A stretch of DNA of 64,000 bases from an uncultured Flavobacteriales bacterium (GTDB lineage: Bacteria > Bacteroidota > Bacteroidia > Flavobacteriales > Flavobacteriaceae), in contig CAJXRD010000001.1 in assembly GCA_913058295.1 (NCBI GenBank), forward strand, positions 62,001-126,000. The letters run 5' to 3'. The translations under genes and the position numbers were made by a program. Every line of letters starts with the position of its first letter. The stretch's first letter is position 1. This document shows positions 8,807 to 16,107 of the stretch, piece after piece. The notes beneath the pieces were generated by a model. The model did no database searches. It saw only the letters and a list, made by a program, of their open reading frames with translations, and was not told the origin of the DNA.

Positions 8807-9117
8807 CTTAATTTTACCGCTGTACCATAAGCAAGAATTTCCGACATACCTTGCATCACCATAGAAGTAGTAAGGCGGATATTAATTATTGCATCTGCTC
8901 CCATTTTCTCCGCATCTTGTTGCATTCTAAACATTGCTTGTTCTCTAGCTTGCGCTTGCAGTTTGGTATATTCCTCAATTTCACCTCCAACTAAACTTTT
9001 TAAACCCGCAAAAAGATCTCTACCAACATTTCTAGCTCGTACTGTACTGCCTCTAGCAACTCCTAATATTTCAACTACTTCTTTACTTGGTATTTTATCT
9101 GTTGTGGATAGTATCAT
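8803..9117 (-). CDS. YbjQ/UPF0145 family protein
   Basis: 104 residues. The pattern EVVEILGVARGSTVRARNVGRDLFAGLKSLVGGEIEEYT and the later REQAMFRMQQDAEKMGADAI and YGTAVKL segments are diagnostic of the UPF0145/YbjQ family, which forms pentameric rings. A heavy-metal-binding role has been proposed, but the function is unproven. Downstream of, and 16 bp from, a DUF302 gene on the same strand. Confidence 0.88.
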   Translation of the reverse strand: MILSTTDKIPSKEVVEILGVARGSTVRARNVGRDLFAGLKSLVGGEIEEYTKLQAQAREQAMFRMQQDAEKMGADAIINIRLTTSMVMQGMSEILAYGTAVKLS

Positions 9118-9133
9118 ATTTTTTTTTAATTAT

Positions 9134-9526
9134 TTAGTCTAATTTATCAATAACGCTTTTCATTTTTTCTTGCACCTCTAATGCAAAACCCCCTAAAGCA
9201 TCATTATTTACAGCACCCATAGATGCAATTGGATCTACTGCTGAAACTTCAATATCTCCGTTTTCATGTTCTTCAACAATAATATTACAAGGCAAAAACA
9301 CCCCTATTTTATCTTCAACCAATAAGGCTTTGTGTGCAAAATGTGGATTACAGGCTCCTAAAATCCTATATTTTTTAAAATCCACGTCTATCTTTTCTTT
9401 AAAAGCTTTTTGGATGTTTATTTCGGTTAAAACCCCAAAACCTTCTGTTTTTAATATTGCAGTGGTCTGATCGATAACAGCTTCAAAATCTTTACTTTTT
9501 ACAATTTTATTAAAATAATAACTCAT
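9134..9526 (-). CDS. DUF302 domain protein
   Basis: 130 residues. The DUF302 pattern is seen in the ILKTEGFGVLTEINIQKAF region, the GACNPHFAHKAL segment (Cys and His in the usual place) and the LPCNIIVEEHENG strand followed by VDP. No signal peptide, so cytoplasmic. Family function is unknown; a role in redox or sulfur metabolism is often guessed from gene context. Same strand as the YbjQ gene, probably one transcript. Confidence 0.85.
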   Translation of the reverse strand: MSYYFNKIVKSKDFEAVIDQTTAILKTEGFGVLTEINIQKAFKEKIDVDFKKYRILGACNPHFAHKALLVEDKIGVFLPCNIIVEEHENGDIEVSAVDPIASMGAVNNDALGGFALEVQEKMKSVIDKLD

Positions 9527-9605
9527 AATTTAAGGTTTAAATTTTAACAAAGTTAATTGAGTTTTAAAACAATAACAGTTACAAAAGTTACATAAAAAAA
9601 CAGTG

Positions 9606-10427
9606 TTATTTATCAATTGACTTTACATCCTTATTAAAAGGAATGGTTAACTGAACCAATACATTTTCATCATCGGTATGGTCTGAAGAGTCCAATCCAT
9701 ATTGAATTTTATTTGGATCATCATACACATAGGTTCCAAAAATTCGATCCCAAATAGAAAGGACATTTCCAAAATTACTATCGGTCCAAGGTAACTGATA
9801 ATGGTGATGAAACTTATGCATATTTGGAGAAACGATGACATAGCTCAAGGCTTTATCTAATTTTAAAGGCAAAGATATATTCGCATGATTAAAATAGGTA
9901 AACGGAATGGTTAACATTCTATAAAAAAAGTAATAGGATATTGGCATTCCCATTAATATAATTACGGATAGAGCAAAAGTTTCTCTAATCATAAAATCTA
10001 AAGGATGGTGACGAGTTCCTGTAGTTACATCTACATGTTTATCGGTATGATGTGTGATATGAAGCCTCCACATCCATCGTACTTTGTGTAATAAAAAATG
10101 AACAAAATATTGGGAAGTAAAATCTAAGACCAATATTGAAAGGAATAGTTTAGCCCAAACAGGAGCCTTAAAAAAATTAAGTAAACCGAAACCAGAACTA
10201 GACAACCATTCGTTTATGGCAGTTAGTATTATTCCAAAAAAAGCATTTATAATAATCACGAACAATAATAAAAAAAAGTTCGTTTTAGCATGCTTCCATT
10301 TACTTTTGGGAGGAGCATAAAACGAATAAACACCTTCTAACACCCAAAAGAAGCTTAAAAAAAATACAATCCAAGCGGCTTTTATCCATACAGGCATGGA
10401 CTCGAAAAAACTAAGAAAGGTTTCCAT
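9606..10427 (-). CDS. Sterol desaturase/fatty acid hydroxylase-type membrane di-iron enzyme
   Basis: 273 residues with four or five hydrophobic segments and the three His clusters that bind the di-iron centre: HFLLHK, HITHHTDKH and TRHHP, with a later HKFHHHYQLP. This is the sterol desaturase superfamily, which hydroxylates or desaturates lipids in the membrane. In Flavobacteria the substrate may be a carotenoid or a fatty acid; none can be assigned. Starts 4 bp after the stop of ctpA, so probably co-transcribed with the protease. Confidence 0.83.
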   Translation of the reverse strand: METFLSFFESMPVWIKAAWIVFFLSFFWVLEGVYSFYAPPKSKWKHAKTNFFLLLFVIIINAFFGIILTAINEWLSSSGFGLLNFFKAPVWAKLFLSILVLDFTSQYFVHFLLHKVRWMWRLHITHHTDKHVDVTTGTRHHPLDFMIRETFALSVIILMGMPISYYFFYRMLTIPFTYFNHANISLPLKLDKALSYVIVSPNMHKFHHHYQLPWTDSNFGNVLSIWDRIFGTYVYDDPNKIQYGLDSSDHTDDENVLVQLTIPFNKDVKSIDK

Positions 10428-10430
10428 AAA

Positions 10431-12053
10431 CTATTTTAGTATTTTACTGTATTTTTTTGGATCGTTTAAAACTTCAACCGCTTGTAAAATCTCTGGACTA
10501 TTTTTTAAATGGTAATTGTACATACCATCCCTATAAAAATAACGCTTTAAAACCTCATCTTTTAGCAGGCTAGTAATCTCGTCTTTTTTATCTATTAAAG
10601 CTTTTTCTTTAGCAACATCAATATCACTCATTAATCTAATATAAGCTTCTTTTATTTCCTTATCAATATGCTCGCTTTCCGCCTTCCGAAGCGCTTCTGC
10701 GAATTCCTTTTCGGTTTCGGTTTCATATTCAAAACTATTCTTTTTTAAGAATTGTAAAAAATCTTGAAAATCAGATTCAGAAAAACTAAATTCATTCCAA
10801 TCTTTTAAGGAATGCGAATAATAATATTTAGTTGCATAATCGAAAATTCCACGATCTTTTAACAATGCTGTGGTAATTGGACTAAACTTTGCAGATTCAA
10901 TTTCAATGTCTGGAAGTATTCCTCCACCATCATAAACAGTTCTTCCCCCTTTAGTTTTAAAAGAATTATACTCTTTTGGATCTAAACGAACAGGGTCTCC
11001 ATTTTCATCACGATTCCAATAATCTAAGGCTTGAATGCAGCGACCGCTTGGCGTATAATATCTAGATATAGTTACCTTTAATTGTGTGCCATAAGTAAGT
11101 TTTTTAGGGCGTTGTACTAAACCTTTACCAAAACTACGAGCACCAATAATTACTGCACGATCTAAATCTTGTAAGCCTCCTGAAACAATTTCACTTGCAG
11201 AAGCACTACGACCATTTACAAGAACCACTAATGGGATTTCTGTATCTACAGGCTCTAATCTAGTTTTATAGGTTTTATTGTATTTTTTTATAACCGATTT
11301 AGTAGTGGTAATCACCTCTCCTTTTGGAACAAATAAGTTAACGATATTTATAGCTTCGTTAAGTAAACCACCTGGGTTTCCTCGTAAGTCTAAGATAATT
11401 TTAGTAGCGCCTTGAGCCTTTAAATCTTCTAAAGCAGCCTTGGTTTCAACGGTTGTTTTTTGATTGAATTTTGATAGTACAATGTATCCAATGTCTTCAT
11501 TTATTAACTTGTAAAAAGGTACCGCATGCACATCTATTGCTCCTCGAGTAAGTGTTGTTGTTTCTGTTTTTCCCTGCCTAGAATAAGACAATTCTACCAC
11601 AGAGTTGGCAGCGCCTTTTAATAATTCTGTTTTATCTCCTTCAAAATCTGAAAGACTAATGTCTCCAATTTTAATAATTTCATCTCCAGCTTTTAGTCCA
11701 GCTTTATCTGCAGGAAAATCTTTAAAAGGTTCCACAATAATCACTTTATTATCTTTAGAATTTACGGTTGCACCAATACCTGTATACATCCCTGAATTAT
11801 TAATTCGAGCATCTTCCACCTCTTGTTCATTCCAAAAAACAGTATAAGGATCTAAATCCTTCAACATACCCTTAATAGCCTTATCCATAAGAACCGAAGG
11901 GGTTGTTTCGTCCACATAATTCATATTCAACTCCTTATATAGAGTTGTAAATATTTCTATCTGTTTTGCAATTTCAAAAAAATCGCCTTTAAAACTCATG
12001 GTAGTAAACAAGAGCCCTAAAGCCAGAACAGGAACTAATATTTTCTTTTTCAT
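10431..12053 (-). CDS. ctpA: C-terminal processing protease (S41, CtpA/Prc type)
   Basis: 540 residues. A signal or anchor helix (residues 3-20) directs it to the periplasm. The PDZ domain spans about 85-170 (GIGATVNSKDNK, PADKAGLKAGDEII). The S41 catalytic core follows, with the serine in GRSASASEI (Ser285) and lysine in ARSFGKGL (Lys310). A long C-terminal helical region (390-540) is common in Bacteroidota CTPs. Trims or degrades periplasmic proteins recognised by their C-terminus. Gene order rnpA-ctpA-sterol desaturase on the minus strand. Confidence 0.93.
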   Translation of the reverse strand: MKKKILVPVLALGLLFTTMSFKGDFFEIAKQIEIFTTLYKELNMNYVDETTPSVLMDKAIKGMLKDLDPYTVFWNEQEVEDARINNSGMYTGIGATVNSKDNKVIIVEPFKDFPADKAGLKAGDEIIKIGDISLSDFEGDKTELLKGAANSVVELSYSRQGKTETTTLTRGAIDVHAVPFYKLINEDIGYIVLSKFNQKTTVETKAALEDLKAQGATKIILDLRGNPGGLLNEAINIVNLFVPKGEVITTTKSVIKKYNKTYKTRLEPVDTEIPLVVLVNGRSASASEIVSGGLQDLDRAVIIGARSFGKGLVQRPKKLTYGTQLKVTISRYYTPSGRCIQALDYWNRDENGDPVRLDPKEYNSFKTKGGRTVYDGGGILPDIEIESAKFSPITTALLKDRGIFDYATKYYYSHSLKDWNEFSFSESDFQDFLQFLKKNSFEYETETEKEFAEALRKAESEHIDKEIKEAYIRLMSDIDVAKEKALIDKKDEITSLLKDEVLKRYFYRDGMYNYHLKNSPEILQAVEVLNDPKKYSKILK

Positions 12054-12083
12054 GCCAAATGCCCTTTTAGCAGGGTAACTATT

Positions 12084-12437
12084 TTAATTTATTTTGCTTA
12101 GAATCTTTTCCATTCCCTTTTCAATGGACTCATAAGGTAATTTATCTTTCCCAAGGTATAAAAAGAATAGTGCAAACTCTGAATCCCCTTCACTTTTTAA
12201 CAAATGTTTTTGAAGTCTATAAGCTTCTCTTAACTGTCTCTTTATCCTATTTCTGTCTACAGCATTTTTAAAACTCCTTTTCGGAACCGCAAATCCAGCT
12301 TGAGTTTTTTCAAAGTTTATCATTGGAAGATAAAACACTTTTATAGGAAATTTTGAAAACGATTTTCCCTCTTTAAAAAGAAGCTCTATGGTTTTTTTAC
12401 TTTTAAGTTTTTCAGATTTTGGAAAGCGAAAATTCAT
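12084..12437 (-). CDS. rnpA: Ribonuclease P protein component
   Basis: Protein partner of the RNase P RNA, which cuts tRNA 5' leaders. 117 residues, basic. Shows the family features: FPKSEKLKSKK at the start, the central GFAVPKRSFKNAVDRNRIKRQLREAYR motif (the RNR patch that contacts the RNA) and a hydrophobic C-terminal strand. It is not beside rpmH here; it precedes ctpA by 30 bp. Confidence 0.95.
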   Translation of the reverse strand: MNFRFPKSEKLKSKKTIELLFKEGKSFSKFPIKVFYLPMINFEKTQAGFAVPKRSFKNAVDRNRIKRQLREAYRLQKHLLKSEGDSEFALFFLYLGKDKLPYESIEKGMEKILSKIN

Positions 12438-12478
12438 GGAAGTAAAAGTAAGAAATATGAAAGAGTATTGGTTCTTAT

Positions 12479-13618
12479 TTAAAACCCAATATCTAAATCT
12501 AATCTAATTCTATTTCCCGTCTCTTTTGAAGCTCCAAATGGAATTAATTGTTCCACCACAAAGAACCTTGCTTTTAATCTAAAGTTTTTACGAATTAAAT
12601 AAGCAGCATTTAATTCTAAGCCTTTAAAGTTACTCAACCTACCATCTGGAGACCCATTAGAAGAGTAATCCCAACGAACCCAGTCGTTTTGTGCAAAGAA
12701 ATCTACTATGGCATATTTTTCTATATAACTAAGAGTGGTACCTACATTCCAATTTCCCCGAGTTTTTAATTCCCCTAGACTAACAGATGCAACAATTCCG
12801 TTTTTTTGATCTTTAAATATTTTTGGAATAGAGTCGTAACGATTTAAGTTTTCTAAATTATGGTAATAATCCAACCCAACTATTATTTTAGGTTTTTCAA
12901 TTATCGTTGCTTTTGTGCCAATTTGAAAAATAGAATAATCTAGTAGATAAGTTTCATTTCCATCAGGAATATTAGGCATCTCATGAAAATAATAAAAAGA
13001 CGGAAACACAGTTAGTTTTTTGTTAATATGAAAAGTGACCACCTGAAACCCTTGAAAGTATTGATCTTGATCGAAAGTAGTTCCGGATGTTCCTAATATA
13101 AAATGGCCTCCATTTAATTGAAGGGACTGTATGAATGAAGACCCAATAGGAAATAACCCACTTATAAAAACACCGTCAGGAAACACATTATCACTCCAAA
13201 ACAATTCGTTTTGTTTTATAAAGGGAAAGGTGTTTTTCCCAAGCCAACCCGAGATGTTTTTATAATGTGCTTTAAAATATAGCTTTTCAAACCCGATAGG
13301 TGTTGTACTAAACTCTTTGAACCCTTCTCCCAAAGTTAACTGTGGGTCTTGTTGTTTTTCTCTAAAACCGGTTCTAATTCGCATTCCTAATTCAGCCCAC
13401 TCTATGAGTTGATAATTCATTCCGAAGCGAAAGCGATATCTTAATCGAGAACGATTGTCGCGGTATGTACCATTTGATTTTCGAGAATTCCAATCCTGTT
13501 CTATTCTAAACCTAAAATCACCAGTAAATGTTATTTTTTTAATTTGTACTGAGTCGGTTTGAGAACAGAGAAAAGAAATATTTAATAATAAAAAGCAAAA
13601 AAGCAGAAAGCGCTTCAT
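12479..13618 (-). CDS. Putative outer-membrane porin (Porin_5-like)
   Basis: 379 residues with a signal peptide (MKRFLLFCFLLLNISFLCSQ). The mature part starts with the strand ITFTGDFRFRIEQDW followed by RDNRSRLRYRFRFG, and continues as alternating amphipathic strands to a terminal IRLDLDIGF, ending in Phe as outer-membrane barrels do. I take it for the putative porin family of Bacteroidota; the substrate is unknown. Stands 42 bp upstream of rnpA. Confidence 0.72.
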   Translation of the reverse strand: MKRFLLFCFLLLNISFLCSQTDSVQIKKITFTGDFRFRIEQDWNSRKSNGTYRDNRSRLRYRFRFGMNYQLIEWAELGMRIRTGFREKQQDPQLTLGEGFKEFSTTPIGFEKLYFKAHYKNISGWLGKNTFPFIKQNELFWSDNVFPDGVFISGLFPIGSSFIQSLQLNGGHFILGTSGTTFDQDQYFQGFQVVTFHINKKLTVFPSFYYFHEMPNIPDGNETYLLDYSIFQIGTKATIIEKPKIIVGLDYYHNLENLNRYDSIPKIFKDQKNGIVASVSLGELKTRGNWNVGTTLSYIEKYAIVDFFAQNDWVRWDYSSNGSPDGRLSNFKGLELNAAYLIRKNFRLKARFFVVEQLIPFGASKETGNRIRLDLDIGF

Positions 13619-13702
13619 AAAAAGACTAATTAGTCCTATAAAAATATGTAATTAAACCAAACTGACCAAATAATTGTTTTTCAATTTTCCTTAATATTAT
13701 TA

Positions 13703-14377
13703 TTATTTGTCGCCATAAATAAAATCCATATCAGGTTTTTCGGTGTAATAATAATGAATCCAGATATAAACATGATTAAATAATGCAATTAGTAATGCAG
13801 CTTTAGATAGAAATAAGAAACCAGGAACCCACAATATTAAAAACCCAAAAACATACATCCCATTCGAAGTATATTTAAAAATTCCCTTTGTAACCATAGA
13901 AAATAATTTTGCTTTTTCTGGTTCAAAGTGATCCACACCAAAAGCTCTATCCATTCCAAAATATTTTTTTACAGAATAAAATAAATATGCAGCTGGAATA
14001 AATAAAAGTATAGCAATAAGATAACTAACATAAGGGTTTACATCTAATGAATTAGCATTAGAAGCCGCCAACAAAGTCAATGTAACAGGTCTCGATAAAA
14101 TTAAAAATGCAAAACCAACCTTATAATAAACAAAGCCTTTATTGCCGAATGTTTTTGAAATTGTTTGGGAATACAACTCTAATCGCCAACAAAATAAAAC
14201 ATAAATTTGATGAATAATTGGCGACCCGATTGCTATGTATAACCAACATTTTGTAGAGACTCCCCATAACTCACCAGCAAGATATACGGGATAATTATCG
14301 CCTATAAACGCAATTACCCATAAAGATACTAAAAGAAAAACGAAATGAGATAATTGATCTTGAAATAGCTTTATCAT
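13703..14377 (-). CDS. Integral membrane protein, PEMT/ICMT-type methyltransferase-like
   Basis: 224 residues with about six hydrophobic segments. The C-terminal part (KGIFKYTSNGMYVFGFLILW, then a helix and YTEKPDMDFIYG) has the layout of membrane methyltransferases of the isoprenylcysteine/phospholipid type, where an R/K-P/S-N-x-Y segment and a late E contact S-adenosylmethionine. The match is by pattern only and the usual RHP motif reads YTSN, so catalytic activity is uncertain. Monocistronic on the minus strand, downstream of the sRNA genes. Confidence 0.5.
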   Translation of the reverse strand: MIKLFQDQLSHFVFLLVSLWVIAFIGDNYPVYLAGELWGVSTKCWLYIAIGSPIIHQIYVLFCWRLELYSQTISKTFGNKGFVYYKVGFAFLILSRPVTLTLLAASNANSLDVNPYVSYLIAILLFIPAAYLFYSVKKYFGMDRAFGVDHFEPEKAKLFSMVTKGIFKYTSNGMYVFGFLILWVPGFLFLSKAALLIALFNHVYIWIHYYYTEKPDMDFIYGDK

Positions 14378-14469
14378 TCTTTAAAGATACCTTCAACTGT
14401 TAACAATTCAGCTTGGACTAAAGCAGGCTGTTTAAGTAAAAGTAAGAATGTTATTTGGAGTAAAAAAAA

Positions 14470-14562
14470 TTAAATGTAAAAGGGCACTTTCGCGCCCTAA
14501 TACTTAAAATTGGATTCAATCAACCAACCAATTTTAATCAATCAACTTAAACAACTAATCAT
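14470..14562 (-). ncRNA. Candidate small RNA 1 (tandem copy A)
   Basis: Predicted transcript of about 85-93 nt on the minus strand. It starts 4-6 nt after the -7 element TAATTTTG (14567-14574). It has a 5' single-stranded part rich in TTGATTGA, a stem AAAATTGG/CCAATTTT (14506-14513 with 14528-14535) around a 14-nt loop containing GGTTGATTGA, and ends in a terminator hairpin with a GAAA tetraloop (14481-14498). The same unit recurs 180 bp away (14651-14742) with about nine mismatches in 124 aligned positions and no gap. Longest reading frame after the first ATG is six codons, so not coding. No known RNA family recognised. Confidence 0.62.
14477..14498 (-). terminator. Terminator of candidate sRNA 1
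   Basis: Minus-strand stem of seven pairs (14481-14487 with 14492-14498; one G-U pair) closed by a GAAA tetraloop. The immediate T-tail is only TTT before ACA, but a second run of eight T follows at 14462-14469. Confidence 0.7.
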
Positions 14563-14629
14563 AGCCCAAAATTACAACCACAAGCAGGTTTATTTTATGA
14601 CATCGCATGTCACTGGGAAAACTTTAACA
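14506..14629. repeat. Direct repeat, copy 1 of 2 (period 180 bp)
   Basis: A 124-bp block repeated without gaps at 14686-14809. It contains the sRNA stem-loop, its 5' end, the promoter and the palindrome box. About nine substitutions separate the copies. None fall in the palindrome or in the 8-bp stem, while the two terminators just outside the block differ. This is a gene duplication under constraint, not a random repeat. Confidence 0.88.
14567..14612 (-). promoter_or_regulatory. Box-dependent promoter of candidate sRNA 1
   Basis: Palindrome TGACATCGCATGTCA at 14598-14612 (centre 14605). On the minus strand TAATTTTG, a perfect TAnnTTTG, begins at 14574, 31 nt from the centre. No TTG lies 17-20 nt upstream of the -7, so the usual -33 element is missing and the box sits where a class II activator would touch RNA polymerase (about -42). 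Confidence 0.65.
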
Positions 14630-14650
14630 ACTTATATAAAGTTCTATGTA

Positions 14651-14680
14651 AAAAAAAAGCGGACGCTCTCACATCCGCTT
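14651..14680 (-). terminator. Terminator of candidate sRNA 2
   Basis: Minus-strand stem AAGCGGATG with CGTCCGCTT (14672-14680 with 14657-14665; one G-U pair), a 6-nt loop, then at least eight T. A strong intrinsic terminator. Confidence 0.85.
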
Positions 14681-14742
14681 TTATAAAAATTGGCATCAAT
14701 CAACCTACCAATTTTAACCTATCAACTTAAACAACTAATCAT
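14651..14742 (-). ncRNA. Candidate small RNA 2 (tandem copy B)
   Basis: Sister of candidate sRNA 1, about 92 nt on the minus strand. The -7 is TATTTTTG (14747-14754). The stem AAAATTGG/CCAATTTT (14686-14693 with 14708-14715) is conserved; its 14-nt loop also contains GGTTGATTGA although both loop ends have changed. It ends in a terminator with a different stem sequence (14657-14680) and a run of eight to nine T. Conservation of structure with change in the terminator sequence is the best argument that both are real RNA genes. Confidence 0.64.
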
Positions 14743-14809
14743 AGCCCAAAAATACAACCACAAGTAAGTTTGTTTTATGACATCGCATGTCACTGGGAAA
14801 ACTTTAACA
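14686..14809. repeat. Direct repeat, copy 2 of 2 (period 180 bp)
   Basis: Partner of the block at 14506-14629; see there for the comparison. Confidence 0.88.
14747..14792 (-). promoter_or_regulatory. Box-dependent promoter of candidate sRNA 2
   Basis: The palindrome TGACATCGCATGTCA recurs at 14778-14792 (centre 14785), identical to copy 1. TATTTTTG on the minus strand begins at 14754, again 31 nt from the centre. No -33 TTG at the normal distance. Confidence 0.65.
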
Positions 14810-14823
14810 GTTTGTTGTAAAGT

Positions 14824-14850
14824 AAAAAAAGCGGACGCTTTCGCGCCCGC
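14824..14850 (-). terminator. Intrinsic terminator of the unknown operon
   Basis: Eight-pair stem (14831-14838 with 14843-14850; one G-U pair), GAAA loop on the minus strand, tail of seven T at 14824-14830. Confidence 0.88.
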
Positions 14851-14930
14851 ATACTTAAAATTGGGGATATTAAGTAGTCTATTATAGGATACTTAAATCA
14901 ATTTATCAACTACAAACAATTGTACCTCAA
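14824..14930 (-). ncRNA. Terminator-containing 3' RNA region, relative of the two sRNAs
   Basis: On the minus strand this follows the stop of the 165-residue unknown gene at 14968. It has a 7-bp stem TTAAGTA/TACTTAA (14870-14876 with 14890-14896), then CCCCAATTTTAAGTAT and an 8-bp terminator stem with a GAAA tetraloop (14831-14850) and seven T. The CCAATTTTAAGTAT plus GGGCGCGAAAG stretch matches the 3' part of candidate sRNA 1. Either it is the operon's 3' UTR, possibly processed into a third sRNA, or a degenerate third gene copy. No palindrome box is present upstream. Confidence 0.5.
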
Positions 14931-14967
14931 GAATAAGCTTATTGTTTTTATTTGCTAAGGAAAACCC

Positions 14968-15465
14968 TTAAACTCCTATTGCATTTAATTTATTATAATC
15001 TTCTTTTTCAAATGAACTTTGGTTTAAAACTTTATAAGAGTTTCCTTTATAATCTTTAATTATTTCAGTTTTAAAGCCTTTAATTTTTTCTTTTTTATAT
15101 ACTTTTTGTTCGTATTCCAAACTGTTTAACCGTTCACCAACTTCATCTAAATAATCACCAAAAAGGACCGTTCCAGAGTTGTTGGAGTTAAACTCATTAC
15201 TTGAATAATAAATATTTAAAATAGGAATTTTAAAGCCTGAAATGTTTTTATTAATGACTTCGGTTATTGATAGTTTTAAATGGTTAGTCGTTTTACTTGC
15301 GAGATCAAACACATGCCGAAAACTTTCGTATTTATTTATTACATCACTTCGATTTTGATGTGATTTTTTTGAATTAAAAACATAATTAGATGTTTCAAAA
15401 AATGTCTTTCCTTTTTTTTCAAAAACCTGATAAACAACTTCTAGTTTGTAATTTATTTTCATCAT
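14968..15465 (-). CDS. Unknown protein, 165 residues
   Basis: I do not recognise the family. No signal peptide or membrane segment; lysine- and asparagine-rich (LKLSITEVINKNI, FNSNNSGTVLFGDYLDEVGERLNSLEYEQKV), so probably a soluble cytoplasmic alpha/beta protein. Last gene of a minus-strand operon: it begins 3 bp after the stop of the 80-residue gene at 15468 and ends before the terminator at 14824-14850. The operon's promoter carries the palindrome box, so it probably shares regulation with the two sRNAs just downstream. Confidence 0.7.
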   Translation of the reverse strand: MMKINYKLEVVYQVFEKKGKTFFETSNYVFNSKKSHQNRSDVINKYESFRHVFDLASKTTNHLKLSITEVINKNISGFKIPILNIYYSSNEFNSNNSGTVLFGDYLDEVGERLNSLEYEQKVYKKEKIKGFKTEIIKDYKGNSYKVLNQSSFEKEDYNKLNAIGV

Positions 15466-15467
15466 TT

Positions 15468-15710
15468 TTAAACAGCGATTAATTCTTCAGCAATACTTGA
15501 TTCTTCTTGAGTAAGGGTCTCCCCCTTTAAAGAAGTTAATAGCTCTTTTAACTTTTCTGTACTTTCCATTGGGACCGTTTCCGAAATAAAATCTATTTCC
15601 ATTAAAAGGTTTCTAACACTTCTTATGGTCTTTAATTTTATTGGATTTTGTACCGGGTTATTTACAGTATTATATTCTATTATTAAAAGTTTGGTTTGTA
15701 TCATAGACAC
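15468..15710 (-). CDS. Small unknown protein, paralogue 2 (80 residues)
   Basis: Soluble, mostly helical by composition. It aligns end to end with the product of 15754-15996: shared spacing of LL/LE-EY near the N-terminus, IR/IKKVxxLL in the middle, LTxLKG/LTAIKG and a closing L..E....EE. So the two are diverged tandem duplicates. No family recognised. Lies 43 bp after its paralogue and 2 bp before the 165-residue gene, implying one transcript. Confidence 0.7.
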   Translation of the reverse strand: MSMIQTKLLIIEYNTVNNPVQNPIKLKTIRSVRNLLMEIDFISETVPMESTEKLKELLTSLKGETLTQEESSIAEELIAV

Positions 15711-15753
15711 TTTAAATTGCTAGTTGTATTAAAAACTTAATTGTAATCCCATT

Positions 15754-15996
15754 TTAATTGTTAACATTAAAAATTTCTTCAATTAAATCCAGCTCTAAAT
15801 AGTTTAAGGGCCTTCCTTTAATTGCTGTTAATTTTTTTAAAATGATTTCTTTTTTTCCTTCATCTAAATCATCTATATCTAAATCTGCCGATAATAATAA
15901 TTCATTCACTTTCTTAATCGCTTCAAGCCTTTTACCGTCTTCTTCAATACGCTTTTTCACCATATATTCTAGCAAGACTAAATTTCTACGTATCAT
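15754..15996 (-). CDS. Small unknown protein, paralogue 1 (80 residues)
   Basis: First gene of the three-gene unknown operon. Starts MIRRNLVLLEYMVKKRIEEDG and ends in NYLELDLIEEIFNVNN; acidic centre (ADLDIDDLDEGKK). Helical, no membrane segment. Paralogue of the next gene downstream. It is driven by a promoter with the -7 element TACTTTTG and the palindrome box, and is divergent from the HTH regulator pair, an arrangement often seen for a regulator and its target. Confidence 0.7.
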   Translation of the reverse strand: MIRRNLVLLEYMVKKRIEEDGKRLEAIKKVNELLLSADLDIDDLDEGKKEIILKKLTAIKGRPLNYLELDLIEEIFNVNN

Positions 15997-16011
15997 ATTA
16001 TTAATTTTCTA

Positions 16012-16058
16012 CAAAAGTATTGGAGAGTCAAAACATGTAATATGACATTCAATGTCAT
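16012..16058 (-). promoter_or_regulatory. Box-dependent promoter of the unknown operon; divergent operator
   Basis: ATGACATTCAATGTCAT (16042-16058) is a perfect palindrome with 7-bp arms, centre 16050. On the minus strand TACTTTTG, a perfect TAnnTTTG, begins at 16019, again 31 nt from the centre, and lies 16-23 nt before the ATG at 15996. The same palindrome is 50 bp upstream of the plus-strand HTH gene, for which only a weaker TAATTTTA (16077-16084) is seen. It could therefore repress the HTH gene while activating the operon. Confidence 0.65.
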
Positions 16059-16107
16059 GAATTAATAAAAATTTGTTAATTTTACTTGTATCAATCTAGC
16101 CATAGGA

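Noticed and set aside
14521-14562. A short peptide frame in the sRNAs (ATG then six codons to TGA)
   Set aside because: Too short, and it sits at the very 5' end of the predicted RNA without evidence of translation.
14506-14809. The 180-bp period repeat as a CRISPR array
   Set aside because: Only two units, each with promoter and terminator; no uniform spacer/repeat pattern and no cas genes.
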